A stretch of 40,208 nt of DNA from an uncultured Lachnospiraceae bacterium (GTDB lineage: Bacteria > Bacillota > Clostridia > Lachnospirales > Lachnospiraceae), in the NCBI GenBank assembly GCA_910588775.1, contig CAJURH010000023.1:1-40208 (forward strand). Direction: 5' to 3'. Shown one piece after another: positions 1-8,951 of this stretch (positions are counted from its first letter, which is position 1; each line of letters opens with the position of its first letter). Position numbers and translations under genes: made by a program. The notes under the pieces are model-generated. The model saw nothing but the letters and a program-made list of their open reading frames with translations, was not told the origin of the DNA and searched no databases.

Positions 1-50
1 GGCCTCCTGGTCCCAAACCAGGCGCTCTAGCCAAACTGAGCCACACCCCG
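1..50 (-). tRNA. tRNA-Pro (UGG), 5' part only
   Basis: Read on the minus strand, the sequence begins CGGGGTGTGGCTCAG at position 50. It has a D-arm and then an anticodon stem-loop with CCTGG/CCAGG arms around a TTTGGGA loop, giving anticodon UGG. The variable and T arms lie beyond the left edge, so only about two thirds of the gene is present. Confidence 0.93.
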
Positions 51-115
51 CAACGAGGACATATCTGTTGTCTATGCTGTTGCGTAATTATTTCTTCATA
101 TCCAACGCAAGGTAT

Positions 116-144
116 ATTATATTATAGCAAGTCCGAAATGTCAA
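116..144 (-). promoter_or_regulatory. Consensus promoter for tRNA-Pro
   Basis: On the minus strand TTGACA (144-139) and TATAAT (121-116) are separated by 17 nt, a full consensus sigma-A promoter about 65 nt upstream of the tRNA 5' end. This fits the strong constitutive promoters of tRNA operons. Confidence 0.85.
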
Positions 145-178
145 CTACTTTTTTTATTCTTTTTTCATAAAACGCATA

Positions 179-207
179 TTGTAACCTTAAACAGCATATG
201 CTATAAT
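179..207 (+). promoter_or_regulatory. Distal promoter of the hydrogenase cluster
   Basis: TTGTAA (179-184), 17 nt, then TATAAT (202-207) with an extended TGC directly upstream. The -10 region overlaps a 10-bp palindrome AGCATATGCT (193-202) that could be an operator. It would give a leader of about 220 nt before the first gene. Confidence 0.6.
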
Positions 208-335
208 GCTGACAAACATAAATCCTTCTCTATATGCCAAATATTGACAGAAATAGCATTTGGAAATCATATATATCTCCATTCTTCTCCCTTAACCCCA
301 CAGACCTGCGCATTTCATTGATGAAAGAAAATATA

Positions 336-365
336 TTGACATTCCCAAACCATTTCAACTATACT
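336..365 (+). promoter_or_regulatory. Proximal promoter of the hydrogenase cluster
   Basis: TTGACA (336-341) and TATACT (360-365) are separated by 18 nt, about 65 nt upstream of the TTG start of the flavoprotein gene. Between the tRNA and this gene (51-436) only promoter elements are visible. Confidence 0.65.
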
Positions 366-436
366 TATCTTAAAAGCTTTTCAAATTTCTCATGCATACT
401 TTATGTACACACATCGACAGAAATGGAGGTTTCAAT

Positions 437-2272
437 TTGGAACGGTTAAAAATAGAAACGCCCGGACAGGAACAGCGCGCATTTCAGGACCTATGCGCCG
501 ACATAAGCAGGCGTATCCGCGTAAGCCCCATGGGCCTTTGTCCAGTAGACATTACTTTGAACGTGATACGCATGTGCCATGCCCAAAGCTGTGGGAAATG
601 CACGCCTTGCCGGGTGGGCCTTGGACAGTTGGCCAACATGCTTGAATCCGTCCTGGACGGCGCCGCTGAAATACATACCATTGAAAAGATTGCGCGCACC
701 GCCAGAACCATCATAGACACCGCAGATTGCGCCATTGGCTACGAAGCCGCTAAAATGGCATTGAACAGCGTGGAAAATTTCCGTCAGGATTACCTAAGCC
801 ATATACAGAACGAACACTGCATGTACGGCTTGAAACACGCAGTTCCCTGCACCGCCATGTGCCCGGCCCACGTGGACGTGCCTGGATATATCGCATTAGT
901 CAAAGCCGGACGAAACAAAGACGCCATCCGCCTGATTCGGAAAGACAACCCGTTTCCTTCCGTATGCGGCTACATCTGTGAACACCCCTGTGAAAATCAT
1001 TGCCGCCGACGCATGCTGGATGACGCGGTGAACATCTGCGGCATCAAACGATACGCGGCGGACCACGCGGAAACCATAGACGCGCCCGTCTGCGAAGCTC
1101 CCACCGGGAAAAAAGTGGCCATAGTGGGCGGAGGCCCGGGCGGCCTGACCACGGCCTATTTCCTCACACTAATGGGACACCAGACTGTAGTATATGAACA
1201 GCGCCCCAAACTGGGCGGCATGCTCCGCTACGGAATCCCAGATTACCGGCTGCCTCAATCCGTTTTGGATGCGGATATCCAATACATTCTGGACGCTGGC
1301 GTGGAAGCGGTAATAAATACCAACGTCGGCGAAGATATCTCTCTGGAAGAACTGAAAAAGCAATACCATGCCGTTTACATATCCATCGGCGCCCACGACG
1401 ACAAGAAACTGGGCATTGACGGCGAAGACAGTGAGCATGTCATCAGCGCAGTCAAGATGCTGCGAAACATTGGGGAAGGCAACATACCCAGCCTGGACGG
1501 CAAAAGAGTCTGCGTCATCGGCGGCGGAAACGTGGCCATGGACGCCACCCGGACCAGCCTGCGCCTGGGGGCAAGCCACGTAACATGCGTATATCGCCGC
1601 CGGGTGGATGATATGACCGCCCTGCCGGAAGAAATACAGGAAGCGCAGATGGAAGGCGCAGAGATTTTGCCCCTCCACGCGCCGGAGCGCATAGAGGCGG
1701 ATGAACAGGGACGGGTAAAAGCCCTGTGGGCGCAGCCACAGATTATCAGCCAAATCAGCCCAGACGGAAGACCATCCATCCGCAAAGCCGAAAAAGACTT
1801 GGTAAAAGTCCCCTGTGACTACATTATTATAGCAATCGGACAGGCTGTACATCTGAAACCATTTGAAGAAAGCGGCATCCGGGCCAAACGAGGCGCCATC
1901 CAAGCCGAACAGACCAGCTTCGTAAGCGGCAGCGGAAATGTATTCGCAGGCGGAGACGCAGTGTCCGGACCTGCAACCGTTATACGGGCCGTAGCTGCGG
2001 GAAAAGTGGCCGCCGACAACATCGACCAATTTTTAGGCTACCACCACACAATACAAGCGGACGTGGAAGTTCCGGCCCCCCAACACACCAACACTCCGCC
2101 CTGCGGACGCGTAAACCTGGCCGGACGCAGCATCGAATCCATCAAAAACGATTTTGATCTGGTCAGCATTGGCATGAGCCATCAGGAAATGGAACAGGAA
2201 TGTTCCAGATGCTTACGATGCGACCATTTCGGATACGGCATTCTTAAAGGAGGGAGGAACATCCAATGGTAA
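437..2272 (+). CDS. NuoF-like/GltD-like FAD oxidoreductase subunit of [FeFe] hydrogenase
   Basis: Probable NAD(P)H:acceptor subunit passing electrons to or from the hydrogenase encoded next. The 611-residue product starts at TTG 437, chosen because GGAGG at 425-429 lies 7 nt upstream; a longer frame from 392 has no such site. Residues 20-110 resemble the C-terminal iron-sulfur part of NuoF (SCGKCTPC at 51-58). A GltD-like region follows: a Cys-rich segment for two [4Fe-4S] clusters (PCTAMCPAHVDVPGY, then GYICEHPCENHC), an FAD fold (IVGGGPGGL), an NAD(P) fold (VIGGGNVAMD) and a C-terminal CSRCLRC. The next gene overlaps it by 7 bp. The pairing matches the glutamate-synthase-like group of [FeFe] hydrogenases (often called A2). 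Which pyridine nucleotide is used, and whether it bifurcates, cannot be read here. Confidence 0.85.
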   Translation: MERLKIETPGQEQRAFQDLCADISRRIRVSPMGLCPVDITLNVIRMCHAQSCGKCTPCRVGLGQLANMLESVLDGAAEIHTIEKIARTARTIIDTADCAIGYEAAKMALNSVENFRQDYLSHIQNEHCMYGLKHAVPCTAMCPAHVDVPGYIALVKAGRNKDAIRLIRKDNPFPSVCGYICEHPCENHCRRRMLDDAVNICGIKRYAADHAETIDAPVCEAPTGKKVAIVGGGPGGLTTAYFLTLMGHQTVVYEQRPKLGGMLRYGIPDYRLPQSVLDADIQYILDAGVEAVINTNVGEDISLEELKKQYHAVYISIGAHDDKKLGIDGEDSEHVISAVKMLRNIGEGNIPSLDGKRVCVIGGGNVAMDATRTSLRLGASHVTCVYRRRVDDMTALPEEIQEAQMEGAEILPLHAPERIEADEQGRVKALWAQPQIISQISPDGRPSIRKAEKDLVKVPCDYIIIAIGQAVHLKPFEESGIRAKRGAIQAEQTSFVSGSGNVFAGGDAVSGPATVIRAVAAGKVAADNIDQFLGYHHTIQADVEVPAPQHTNTPPCGRVNLAGRSIESIKNDFDLVSIGMSHQEMEQECSRCLRCDHFGYGILKGGRNIQW

Positions 2273-4005
2273 ATATTACGATCAACGACATCCAGGTGAC
2301 GGCGCAGGAAAACAGTACCATTATGGAAGCCGCCAAAACAGCAGGCATTGATATTCCGCACCTCTGTTATCTGAAAGAAATAAACGAAATCGGCGCCTGC
2401 CGTCTCTGCTGCATCGAAGTGGAAGGCGAGGAAAAACTGGTCCCCGCCTGTGACAACGTGGTACAAGAAGGCATGAAAATCACCACCAACAGCCCCAGAG
2501 TCCGCAATGCATGCCGGACAAATCTGGAATTGATTATGAGCCAGCACGACGGCCAGTGCACTGCCTGCGTGCGCAGCGGAAACTGCCAGCTTCAGAAACT
2601 GGCCAACGATTTTAACTTGCTGGAAAGCAGCTTTCAGAAAGAACTCCCCGCCGGAAAAGCGGCGCAATGGGAGAAAGACTTCCCGCTGATTCGCGATGCC
2701 GGAAAATGCGTAAAATGTATGCGTTGTATACAAATATGTAATAAAATCCAGAATCTGGGCGTGTGGGATCTGGTAGGAACAGGCAGCCGCACCCGTGTGG
2801 ACGTATCCGAACACCGCACCATCTCCCAGACTGACTGTAGCCAATGCGGCCAATGCATCGTCCACTGTCCGGTAGGAGCTTTGCGTGAACGGGACGACGT
2901 GGACAAGGTTCTCGCCCAACTGGAAAATCCAGATATCGTCACCGTTGCCCATATTGCGCCTGCCGTTCGCACCGCCTGGGCGGAACACCTAGGACTGCCA
3001 GAAGATTCCGCAACCGTCAGCCTCCTGGCCAGCGCTTTAAAACAACTGGGTTTTGACTACGTATTTGACACCAGTTTTTCCGCGGACCTGACCATCATGG
3101 AAGAAGGATCCGAATTTTTGGAAAAGAAAACCGGCGGCAAATTAGAGCAATATCCATTATTCACCAGTTGCTGCCCCGGATGGGTTCGCTTTGTAAAAAG
3201 CCAATACCCCCAGCTTGTGGGCCAGCTCTCCACGGCCAAAAGCCCCCAGCAGATGTTGGGCGCCATCGTGAAAAGCTATTTTGCAGAGAAACAAGGGATC
3301 GCCCCGGAAAAAATCCGTTGCGTCTCTATCATGCCCTGCGTGGCGAAAAAAGGCGAATACCAGCTTCCGGCCATGCACAAAGACGGCATCCGGGACATAG
3401 ACTATTCCCTGACCACAAGAGAACTTTTACGGCTGTTCAAAGCTGAGCGCATTCACGTAGAAAACTTAAAAGAAGTCCCATTTGACAATCTTCTGAAAGA
3501 ATACACCGGCGCTGGCGTTATTTTCGGTTCCACTGGCGGCGTTATGGAAGCGGCTCTGCGAAGCGCATACTATCTGGTAACAGGAAAAAATCCAGACCCA
3601 GATGATTTCCAGACAGTCCGCGCAACCGATGCAAAAGACAATCAGCCCTGGCGGGAAACCGAATTCGACATAAACGGCACGACTGTGCGCACAGCAGTCA
3701 CCAGCGGCCTGGGCAACGCCCGCAAACTCTGTGAAGCCATCCTAAGAGGAGAAGCGCACTATGATTTCGTGGAAGTGATGGCATGTCCTGGCGGATGCGC
3801 AGGCGGTGGCGGACAGCCTATCCACTGCGATGACAAAAGCCGGACGAAAGACCGGGCCGATATTCTGTACAAACTGGACAAACATATGCCTATCCGCTTC
3901 AGCCACGAGAATGAAGACGTAAAACGCCTCTACCAAGAATACCTGGGCAAGCCATTAAGCGAAAAAGCGGAAGAGCTGCTGCACACCAACCATTATAACC
4001 ATTGA
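2266..4005 (+). CDS. hydA: [FeFe] hydrogenase, catalytic subunit
   Basis: Reversible H2 production/oxidation, cytoplasmic. The 579 residues read in order: plant-type [2Fe-2S] domain (1-78; ACRLCC), a His-ligated [4Fe-4S] motif (HDGQCTACVRSGNC), a two-[4Fe-4S] ferredoxin domain (CVKCMRCIQIC and CSQCGQCIVHC), then the H-cluster domain with all three signatures: TSCCPGWV (L1), MPCVAKKGE (L2) and MACPGGCAGGGGQP (L3). This is the full M3-type architecture and every cluster Cys appears present. Start ATG 2266 has AGGAGGGAGG just upstream and overlaps the stop of the flavoprotein gene, so translation is probably coupled. The maturases HydE, HydF and HydG are not in this window. It probably exchanges electrons with NAD(P)H through the upstream flavoprotein and possibly with ferredoxin. 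Confidence 0.96.
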   Translation: MVNITINDIQVTAQENSTIMEAAKTAGIDIPHLCYLKEINEIGACRLCCIEVEGEEKLVPACDNVVQEGMKITTNSPRVRNACRTNLELIMSQHDGQCTACVRSGNCQLQKLANDFNLLESSFQKELPAGKAAQWEKDFPLIRDAGKCVKCMRCIQICNKIQNLGVWDLVGTGSRTRVDVSEHRTISQTDCSQCGQCIVHCPVGALRERDDVDKVLAQLENPDIVTVAHIAPAVRTAWAEHLGLPEDSATVSLLASALKQLGFDYVFDTSFSADLTIMEEGSEFLEKKTGGKLEQYPLFTSCCPGWVRFVKSQYPQLVGQLSTAKSPQQMLGAIVKSYFAEKQGIAPEKIRCVSIMPCVAKKGEYQLPAMHKDGIRDIDYSLTTRELLRLFKAERIHVENLKEVPFDNLLKEYTGAGVIFGSTGGVMEAALRSAYYLVTGKNPDPDDFQTVRATDAKDNQPWRETEFDINGTTVRTAVTSGLGNARKLCEAILRGEAHYDFVEVMACPGGCAGGGGQPIHCDDKSRTKDRADILYKLDKHMPIRFSHENEDVKRLYQEYLGKPLSEKAEELLHTNHYNH

Positions 4006-4038
4006 AAACTCTCTAACCTGAAAATGAGGTGAATATCT

Positions 4039-4239
4039 ATGGAAACGAGAAACACTCCTACAGATGATGAGAATCAATACACCTGCACTTACAAATACAA
4101 GTGCCCCAACGACTCCACCGAAGCCACTCACACAATTTTATACAAAAAAGCCACCTGCACCCGGGTGGATGACGTGATCCTACATTTTCACTGCAGCAGA
4201 GATTCCGGCTGCGTAAAATGCCAACAGAACTACCTGTGA
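4039..4239 (+). CDS. Small Cys-rich protein downstream of hydrogenase
   Basis: A 66-residue protein not recognised as a named family. It has six Cys (16, 22, 40, 52, 58, 61) spaced as CX5C and CX5CX2C and two His (49, 51) near the second group, which would suit a zinc or iron-sulfur site. It begins 33 nt after the hydrogenase stop with its own GAGGTG site 7 nt upstream of the ATG, so it is probably the third gene of the hydrogenase operon. No signal peptide or membrane segment. It could be a hydrogenase-associated redox or assembly protein, but that rests only on position and Cys content. Confidence 0.7.
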   Translation: METRNTPTDDENQYTCTYKYKCPNDSTEATHTILYKKATCTRVDDVILHFHCSRDSGCVKCQQNYL

Positions 4240-4272
4240 TAAAATTATCCTCTATTCTTCAGAAAGGCTGGT

Positions 4273-5679
4273 TTGATTGTTCATATGAAAATGAAAAAAA
4301 TCTCGTGGGTAATCCTGTGTCTGTTCGTCTTATTCCTCTGTTGGGGATGCAGTTCTCACGAAAAAGAGAAAGAACCTTCCGAAAACGAGAAAACAAATAA
4401 GATAGCAATCGTTACCCCGGAAAATGGACCCGAATCAAACACCAAGGCGCAGACCCCGTCGGATAACGCAGAAAACCTGGAAGATGCCAAAGAAAACTCA
4501 GAAACCACTGCCCCAAACGAAAACAGCGCCGCAGAGACAGAAGGGTCAGACGATGCGGAGGCCACTCTGGCGCCTCCCGCATCCAGCGACGACCCAGACG
4601 AGCAGATTGCATATTACCTGGAAAATATGACGCTTGCGGATAAAGTGGCGCAAATGTTTATTGTCACCCCGGAATCCGTCACCGACTCCAGCGTTGTTAC
4701 CGTGGCCGGGGAACAGACTAAAGCGGCCATTGAAGAGATACCTGTAGGCGGTTTCGTTTATCTGGCCCAGAACCTGCAGACCCCTGACCAAGTAAAAGAA
4801 ATGCTGTCCAATGTACAACAATACAGCATGGATCGAACCGGATTGCCTATGTTTACCTGCGTCGATGAAGAAGGCGGCAGCGTGGCAAGGCTGAACGGAA
4901 ACCCCAATTTCAACCTGAACTATATTGGAAATATGGCGGACATCGGAAGTTCTGGCAATGTAAACGAAGCCTACGCCGTTGGCCAGGAATTGGGCGCATA
5001 TTTACGGGAACTGGGTTTCAATGTGGACTTCGCCCCAGTGGCCGATGTGCTGACAAACCCGGACAACGAAGTAGTTCGAGAGCGTTCCTTTGGAAGCGAT
5101 CCCCAACTGGTGGCTGACATGTCATCCGCCGTATTACATGGTTTAAGGGAAAATGGAGTTCTCGGCACATTCAAGCATTTCCCTGGGCATGGAGCGACGC
5201 AAGGCGACAGCCACACAGGAAATGTAACCATCTCCAAAACATGGGAAGAGCTGGAGAACGCTGAGTTGATTCCCTTTCATAGAGGCATCGAAGAAGACGT
5301 AGACTTTATTATGGTGGGCCATATATCCATGCCCAGTGAAATCGGCGACGACACCCCGGCCTCCCTGTCTTTTCGAATGATTTCAGAAAACCTAAGGGAC
5401 GAGATGGGCTATGATGGCCTTGTTATCACAGACGCCATGAATATGGGAGCCATCGACCAACTGTACTCCTCCGCTGATGCCGCAAAAAAAACCATCCAGT
5501 CGGGAACAGACATTGTTCTGATGCCGTCTGATTTCCCCAGCGCATATCAGGCAGTGCTAAACGCCGCAAATGCCGGCACAATCCCTCAAAATAGAATCGA
5601 CGCATCCGTCACCAGAATCTTAAAAGCGAAACTGCGCATCTTAGAGGAAATGCAAAATAAACCAGCTCCCCTGGAGTGA
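4273..5679 (+). CDS. GH3-family beta-N-acetylhexosaminidase-like lipoprotein (NagZ-like)
   Basis: Probable surface-anchored glycosidase acting on N-acetylglucosaminides, for example muropeptide fragments. Numbered from the TTG at 4273, a signal peptide with lipobox LFLCWGC ends at Cys 26. A Ser/Glu/Asn-rich linker runs to about 108 and the GH3 (beta/alpha)8 domain fills 110-468. NagZ-type motifs are visible: KHFPGHG (301-307), the DSH dyad (Asp 312, His 314) that serves as general acid/base in this subfamily, and the nucleophile Asp 387 in ITDAMNMGA. Start is uncertain: TTG 4273 has GAAAGG 5 nt upstream, whereas ATG 4285 gives the more usual MKMKK start. Only the N-terminal GH3 domain is present, as usual for NagZ. 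The stop codon lies in the loop of a hairpin shared with the convergent gene. Confidence 0.88.
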   Translation: MIVHMKMKKISWVILCLFVLFLCWGCSSHEKEKEPSENEKTNKIAIVTPENGPESNTKAQTPSDNAENLEDAKENSETTAPNENSAAETEGSDDAEATLAPPASSDDPDEQIAYYLENMTLADKVAQMFIVTPESVTDSSVVTVAGEQTKAAIEEIPVGGFVYLAQNLQTPDQVKEMLSNVQQYSMDRTGLPMFTCVDEEGGSVARLNGNPNFNLNYIGNMADIGSSGNVNEAYAVGQELGAYLRELGFNVDFAPVADVLTNPDNEVVRERSFGSDPQLVADMSSAVLHGLRENGVLGTFKHFPGHGATQGDSHTGNVTISKTWEELENAELIPFHRGIEEDVDFIMVGHISMPSEIGDDTPASLSFRMISENLRDEMGYDGLVITDAMNMGAIDQLYSSADAAKKTIQSGTDIVLMPSDFPSAYQAVLNAANAGTIPQNRIDASVTRILKAKLRILEEMQNKPAPLE

Positions 5680-5689
5680 GGAGCTGGTT
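5660..5689 (-). terminator. Terminator hairpin between convergent genes
   Basis: A perfect 10-bp stem (AACCAGCTCC at 5660-5669, GGAGCTGGTT at 5680-5689) has a 10-nt loop that contains the TGA of the GH3 gene. On the minus strand the stem is followed by TTATTTTGC, so it best serves the minus-strand gene. On the plus strand the tail is poorly T-rich. Confidence 0.7.
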
Positions 5690-5693
5690 TCAT

Positions 5694-8600
5694 CTATTTC
5701 TTAATAATACACTTCTTCGCACTTGACCATGAACTATAATATTTCACCTTAGCCACTGTCTTATATGTACGAATCCGCACATAATACGTCTTTTTCTTAT
5801 TCAACTTTGTGAGAGTCTTCGCCGTTTTTGAGCCACCAGGAACCAACTTTGATTTGGCCCCAGTAAACTTCTTGCTGGTGGAATACTGTATTTGATAGCC
5901 GGAGGCTTTGGAATTCTTCTTCCATTTAAGAGCCAGTTTCTTTCCAGAAACATTCTTCACCCGAGTCAGATTTACCCCTGCGGGATTTACTGTTATCGTA
6001 ATATTTTTCGTAACAGTAGAGTAATCCCCGCTTCCAGCCGTCACCTTAATGACTGCTTTTCCCGCAAAATTTTTGGCGATTGTTACTTTACCGTCCTTGG
6101 CTACTTTGACATCTCTGTTCTGAGACTGATAACTGATTGATCCACCAGACGCGCGGGCATCCAACCGGAAGGTCTGTGCGCTTGTCTTCGACACTTTGTT
6201 GTATTTCGCGGTTACTCGAATCTGATTATCCGCCTTCCCAATTTGGAAATTCTTTGTAACGCTTCCTGTGTAAATTCCTTTTCCCATAATGGTTACGGAA
6301 GCCATGCCGGCATGAATGTTATTGCTGTACTTCACCTGATAATCTTTCGAAAGCGTTAAAATCTCATCCCCATTCTTCACGGTGACGGCCGGCTTCTTCG
6401 CATTGCCGTTGTAAATGTAGCGTCCTGTCGCCAACGTAATTTTACAGGATGACAGCTCTACTTCTTTCTTTTCCAGCTTGGGAATGGACTGCACCTTCAA
6501 CCTCTCCTGGCACCGGATACAATGAATGGATTTCTCACCGTCTCTCTCTGTGGTGGGTTCCCTGTCCACTGTATACTCCGAATCCCATTCATGTCCCATT
6601 GGTGGAATGATTTCTTGTTTGTCTATCACCTCATTGCACACACTGCAGTGACTCCCCTGCGTCTTTCCTTCCTTTGTACAAGTGGCGGAAACGGCCTCGT
6701 CTATTGCTTCCCGGTGTCCTGAAGCGGGAATCTTTTCCAGCCCATGCAACGTCTCGCCACATTCTTTGCACCTGCTGCCTTTGGTCCTTCCGGCCGTTGT
6801 ACAAGTGGCTGAGATTTCAGGATATTCAACCGACGTATGTTCGTGATCCAATCCCACTTTGGGAATAACCTGAACATCCTTTCTCTCGTCACATTTGTTA
6901 CAATGAATAGATTTTTCACCATCTTCTTCTGCCGTCGCCGGTCTGTCTATGGTATATTCTTCATTCCAGTCATGGCCAGCGGGAATGATTTCCTGTTCCT
7001 GTAAAATTTCACCGCATTCTTCACAATGACTCCCCTCGGTTTTCCCTTCTTCCGTGCAAGCGCCAGGCACAGCCTCGTCTATCACAACCTGATGGCCCTT
7101 TGCAGGAATAATGTCCTGCGCTTCTATTACCTCACCACATTCACTGCAATAGCTCCCTTGCGTCTTCCCTTCCTCTGTACAAGTGGCGGGGATTTCGGGA
7201 GATATAACAATTTTATGAACATGTCCCGGTTCCTCTTTTGGAATGGACTGTATGTCTTTTCTCTCCTGGCACCGCCTGCAATGAATGGATTTCTCACCGT
7301 CTTCTTCCGCCGTAGCTGGCTTATCAATGGTATATTCCGAATCCCAATCATGACCCAGTGGTGAAATGATTTCTTGCTCTTCTATCACCTCGTTGCACAC
7401 ACTGCAATGGCTTCCCTGCGTCTTTCCTTCCTCTGTACAGGTGGCGGGAATGGCTTCGTCTGTCACAAGCGTATGCGCTTTCTTCTCAACAACAGTCCCT
7501 TTGCGAATCAGCGCGCCACATCCACTGCAATAAACGTCCCCTGTATAGCCTTCCCGCTGGCAGGTAGCCTCCAACGCATTCCTCACCTCTTCCGTATGCA
7601 CATGAGGTTGCTCCAGCCTCACAGCCGTCAAAACCTCTCCTGATGCATTGGGACTTTCCGCCAGGATATATTGAAGTTCTCCAGAGGAGCTGATATTCAT
7701 TCCATAAATGTACCCGCTTTGTTTCTGCGCATCTGACAACGTAAAAACAGGGACGCTTTGCTTCGTGGCAACATTCAGCTCATAGATGGAATCCCTGCCT
7801 GAATAATAATATTTCCCGTTGAAGCTCCCCACTCCGACAAATTTTCCCTGCCAATACCCGCCGCTTGATCCGATTACCGTCCATGTATCTGTAATTGGTT
7901 TGACAGATTCCGACAGAACAAAATCCGTTCCATCGCAGCTATATTTACAAATGCTGTCGTTCCCATTAAATCCATACCAGTTTCCGTCTATGTAATCGAA
8001 TCCCACATCTGCTTTGTTCCAGAAATAATTATCGTACTTTGTATTGGACGCTGCCGTGTCCTGGATGCCGCCGGAAACCACCCAGTCGTCCACTTTCAAA
8101 TGGGTCTCAACGCCTGCTCCCGTTTTAAAAAAAGCTGTGCTTTTCATAAAATACGCATGACAGGCTCTTCCCAGCCGATCATACACCGGATCGTTCCAGG
8201 TCACATCCACATTGTAATAGGAACCACCCAGTTTAACCAGATTCCAGGCATGATTCAGAGATTCACTGGTCACCATTTCACAGGATAAGCCCAATTCCTG
8301 CGCCAAATCCAGAAAAGCAAGGGCATATCCCTGGCACACTGCCGCCCGGCCCACCAGCGCATCATAGGCGGTATATTTCACATAACTTGTATCATATTCA
8401 CAGTTACGCGCCAAGTAATCGTTGATATAGAGGGCTTTTTCCATATCGCTCCAGGACGGTTGCGCCCCGCTTACCGCACGGACCACCTCTCTGTCATAAG
8501 TTTCCCGCATGGATTTTGCCTCAGATGCATTTTTTGTATACTGAATATTTACTCTCAGTACGCCATTGGAATTATATGAATAACTGCATTGACCGGAAAC

Positions 8601-8951
8601 ATAAAAATATTTCGGATTTTTATTCAAAGTCTCTGCGTATATTCCTCTGAAATCTTCTACTTGTATCTGATAGGCCGTAAGATCACAGGTGGATGAAAAA
8701 GAATCCCACGCCGCCTTCAGCGCATCTTGAACCTGCTCTTTCTTGTCGCTTTCTACTGAAGACGCACTGGCCCTCTCTTCTGTTTCTGGCAGAAAACCCC
8801 CTTCCTGAATAACTGTGTGAGACAAGTCTGCGTAATCTTCCTGCACTGCCTCATTGACCTCCTGGGAAACTCCGGCAGCCAACGCGTTTGCCGGAAGCCC
8901 GGTTATAACTATCCCAACGCTTAAAAATAACGCCAAAATCTTTCTCTTCAT
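5694..8951 (-). CDS. Secreted transglutaminase-like protein with Cys-rich repeats and FN3
   Basis: A 1085-residue exported protein. Signal peptide 1-26 (ends ANALAAG). A transglutaminase-like (papain-fold) domain covers about 70-270, with catalytic triad candidates Cys 206 (RAAVCQGYA), His 234 (LNHAW) and Asp 249 (YNVDVTW). Beta-rich sequence follows (about 300-445). Then comes a repeat region at about 450-830: about six copies of a TCTEEGKTQGS-C-x2-C module, three of them followed by a GEKSIHCxxCxERK module. Ig-like modules (about 835-1000) and an FN3-like domain (about 1000-1085) end it. Such domains usually cleave or crosslink peptides at the cell surface; no substrate can be inferred. No LPXTG anchor. 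It overlaps the upstream gene by 4 bp (ATGA), so it is the last gene of the terD operon. Confidence 0.85.
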   Translation of the reverse strand: MKRKILALFLSVGIVITGLPANALAAGVSQEVNEAVQEDYADLSHTVIQEGGFLPETEERASASSVESDKKEQVQDALKAAWDSFSSTCDLTAYQIQVEDFRGIYAETLNKNPKYFYVSGQCSYSYNSNGVLRVNIQYTKNASEAKSMRETYDREVVRAVSGAQPSWSDMEKALYINDYLARNCEYDTSYVKYTAYDALVGRAAVCQGYALAFLDLAQELGLSCEMVTSESLNHAWNLVKLGGSYYNVDVTWNDPVYDRLGRACHAYFMKSTAFFKTGAGVETHLKVDDWVVSGGIQDTAASNTKYDNYFWNKADVGFDYIDGNWYGFNGNDSICKYSCDGTDFVLSESVKPITDTWTVIGSSGGYWQGKFVGVGSFNGKYYYSGRDSIYELNVATKQSVPVFTLSDAQKQSGYIYGMNISSSGELQYILAESPNASGEVLTAVRLEQPHVHTEEVRNALEATCQREGYTGDVYCSGCGALIRKGTVVEKKAHTLVTDEAIPATCTEEGKTQGSHCSVCNEVIEEQEIISPLGHDWDSEYTIDKPATAEEDGEKSIHCRRCQERKDIQSIPKEEPGHVHKIVISPEIPATCTEEGKTQGSYCSECGEVIEAQDIIPAKGHQVVIDEAVPGACTEEGKTEGSHCEECGEILQEQEIIPAGHDWNEEYTIDRPATAEEDGEKSIHCNKCDERKDVQVIPKVGLDHEHTSVEYPEISATCTTAGRTKGSRCKECGETLHGLEKIPASGHREAIDEAVSATCTKEGKTQGSHCSVCNEVIDKQEIIPPMGHEWDSEYTVDREPTTERDGEKSIHCIRCQERLKVQSIPKLEKKEVELSSCKITLATGRYIYNGNAKKPAVTVKNGDEILTLSKDYQVKYSNNIHAGMASVTIMGKGIYTGSVTKNFQIGKADNQIRVTAKYNKVSKTSAQTFRLDARASGGSISYQSQNRDVKVAKDGKVTIAKNFAGKAVIKVTAGSGDYSTVTKNITITVNPAGVNLTRVKNVSGKKLALKWKKNSKASGYQIQYSTSKKFTGAKSKLVPGGSKTAKTLTKLNKKKTYYVRIRTYKTVAKVKYYSSWSSAKKCIIKK

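Noticed and set aside
234..449. Short plus-strand frame before the hydrogenase operon
   Set aside because: It covers the promoter at 336-365 and overlaps the real TTG start at 437. The composition is not gene-like.
1169..2029. Long minus-strand frame inside the flavoprotein gene
   Set aside because: It lies wholly opposite a well-recognised gene and has no family likeness; a GC-biased shadow.
6460..7605. CRISPR-like regular repeats on the minus strand
   Set aside because: The repeats are coding, of unequal lengths and divergent, within one secreted protein.
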